This document shows positions 63,305 through 64,000 of a stretch of 64,000 nt of DNA, in pieces. The notes under the pieces were generated by a model. That model did not search any database. It was not told where the DNA came from and worked only from the letters and a program-made list of their open reading frames with translations. The DNA lies in NCBI GenBank assembly GCA_002723295.1, contig PBNP01000024.1, positions 1 through 64,000 on the forward strand. Direction: 5' to 3'. Both the position numbers and the translations under genes were made by a program. This DNA is from Flavobacteriaceae bacterium (GTDB taxonomy: Bacteria; Bacteroidota; Bacteroidia; Flavobacteriales; Flavobacteriaceae). Positions within the stretch are counted from its first letter, which is position 1. Every line of letters begins with the position of its first letter.

Positions 63305-64000
63305 CTAATGCTGTAATTCTTCTTCTCCCTTTTTAAGAGGAATATTCTGGGGAACAAAATCTTTATCATATCCGGGTTTTGAATAATCATATGCCCATCT
63401 ATGAACATGGGGTATTTCTCCATGCCAATTTCCATGGAAATGTTCAATTGGAGCTGTCCATTCTAATGTGTTTGAATTCCAGGGATTTTGAACTGTTTTT
63501 TTACCATAGAAAATACTATGAATAAAATTGTAAAGAAAAACCAATTGAGCTGCTCCTGCTATAAGTGCAAAAATTGTAATAATCACATTTATATCTGCTA
63601 AATCATCAAAAATGGGAAAAGCTGTGTTTGTATAATATCTTCTTGGCAAGCCAGCCATTCCAATAAAATGCATTGGAAAAAAAACTCCATATGCACAAAT
63701 TGCCGTAACCCAAAAATGAATATACCCAAGGTTTTTGTTCATCATACGCTTGAACATTTTTGGAAACCAATGATAAACACCAGCAAAAAGGCCATAAAGA
63801 GCAGAAATACCCATAACTAAATGGAAGTGAGCAACAACAAAATATGTGTCATGAACATTTATATCTAAAGTGCTATCTCCCAAAATAACACCAGTTAATC
63901 CTCCAGATATAAATGTCGAAACAAGTGCTATGGAAAAAAGCATTGCTGGATTTAATTGTAAATTTCCTTTCCAAAGTGTAGTAATATAATTAAATGCTTT
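63305..64000 (-). CDS. ctaD: Cytochrome c oxidase subunit I, C-terminal part, truncated by window edge
   Basis: DTYFVVAHFHLVMGISALYGLFAG; frame stays open upstream of the listed start to 64000 (KAFNYITTLWKGNLQLNPAM). Confidence 0.95.
   Translation of the reverse strand, partial: KAFNYITTLWKGNLQLNPAMLFSIALVSTFISGGLTGVILGDSTLDINVHDTYFVVAHFHLVMGISALYGLFAGVYHWFPKMFKRMMNKNLGYIHFWVTAICAYGVFFPMHFIGMAGLPRRYYTNTAFPIFDDLADINVIITIFALIAGAAQLVFLYNFIHSIFYGKKTVQNPWNSNTLEWTAPIEHFHGNWHGEIPHVHRWAYDYSKPGYDKDFVPQNIPLKKGEEELQH

Overview
AT-rich, gene-dense chromosomal window, most likely from a marine Flavobacteriaceae-type Bacteroidota: SprA, T9SS C-terminal sorting signal, SusC/SusD, tandem Nfu_N NifU and conserved flavobacterial gene neighbourhoods. 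Most of 0-43 kb and 61-64 kb is housekeeping: pth, ribF, serS, rsmA, mgtE, pdxJ, nadK, uppS, bamA, two OmpH/Skp genes, tsaB, a TolC/HlyD/MacB-like efflux operon, a cytochrome oxidase assembly cluster, tonB, gcvH, sprA, ruvA, malic enzyme, queG, ruvB and ctaD. The accessory part is 43.4-61.2 kb on the minus strand. It holds a SusC/SusD pair, then a strong terminator-like hairpin, then a tightly packed run of three large FG-GAP/VCBS + ASPIC/UnbV lipoproteins, an unrecognised lipoprotein, a vanadium-haloperoxidase/PAP2-like lipoprotein and an SLC45-like MFS transporter. No recognisable CAZyme or peptidase is present there. The clearest anomaly is an in-frame amber codon (TAG, 46887-46889) splitting the third FG-GAP paralog at a position where one intact paralog has Trp. 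The frame stays open for 251 codons after it. A G9 homopolymer near the 5' end of cox3 is a second item to check. No tRNA, rRNA, CRISPR array or transposase was seen. All assignments are by eye; no database search was possible.
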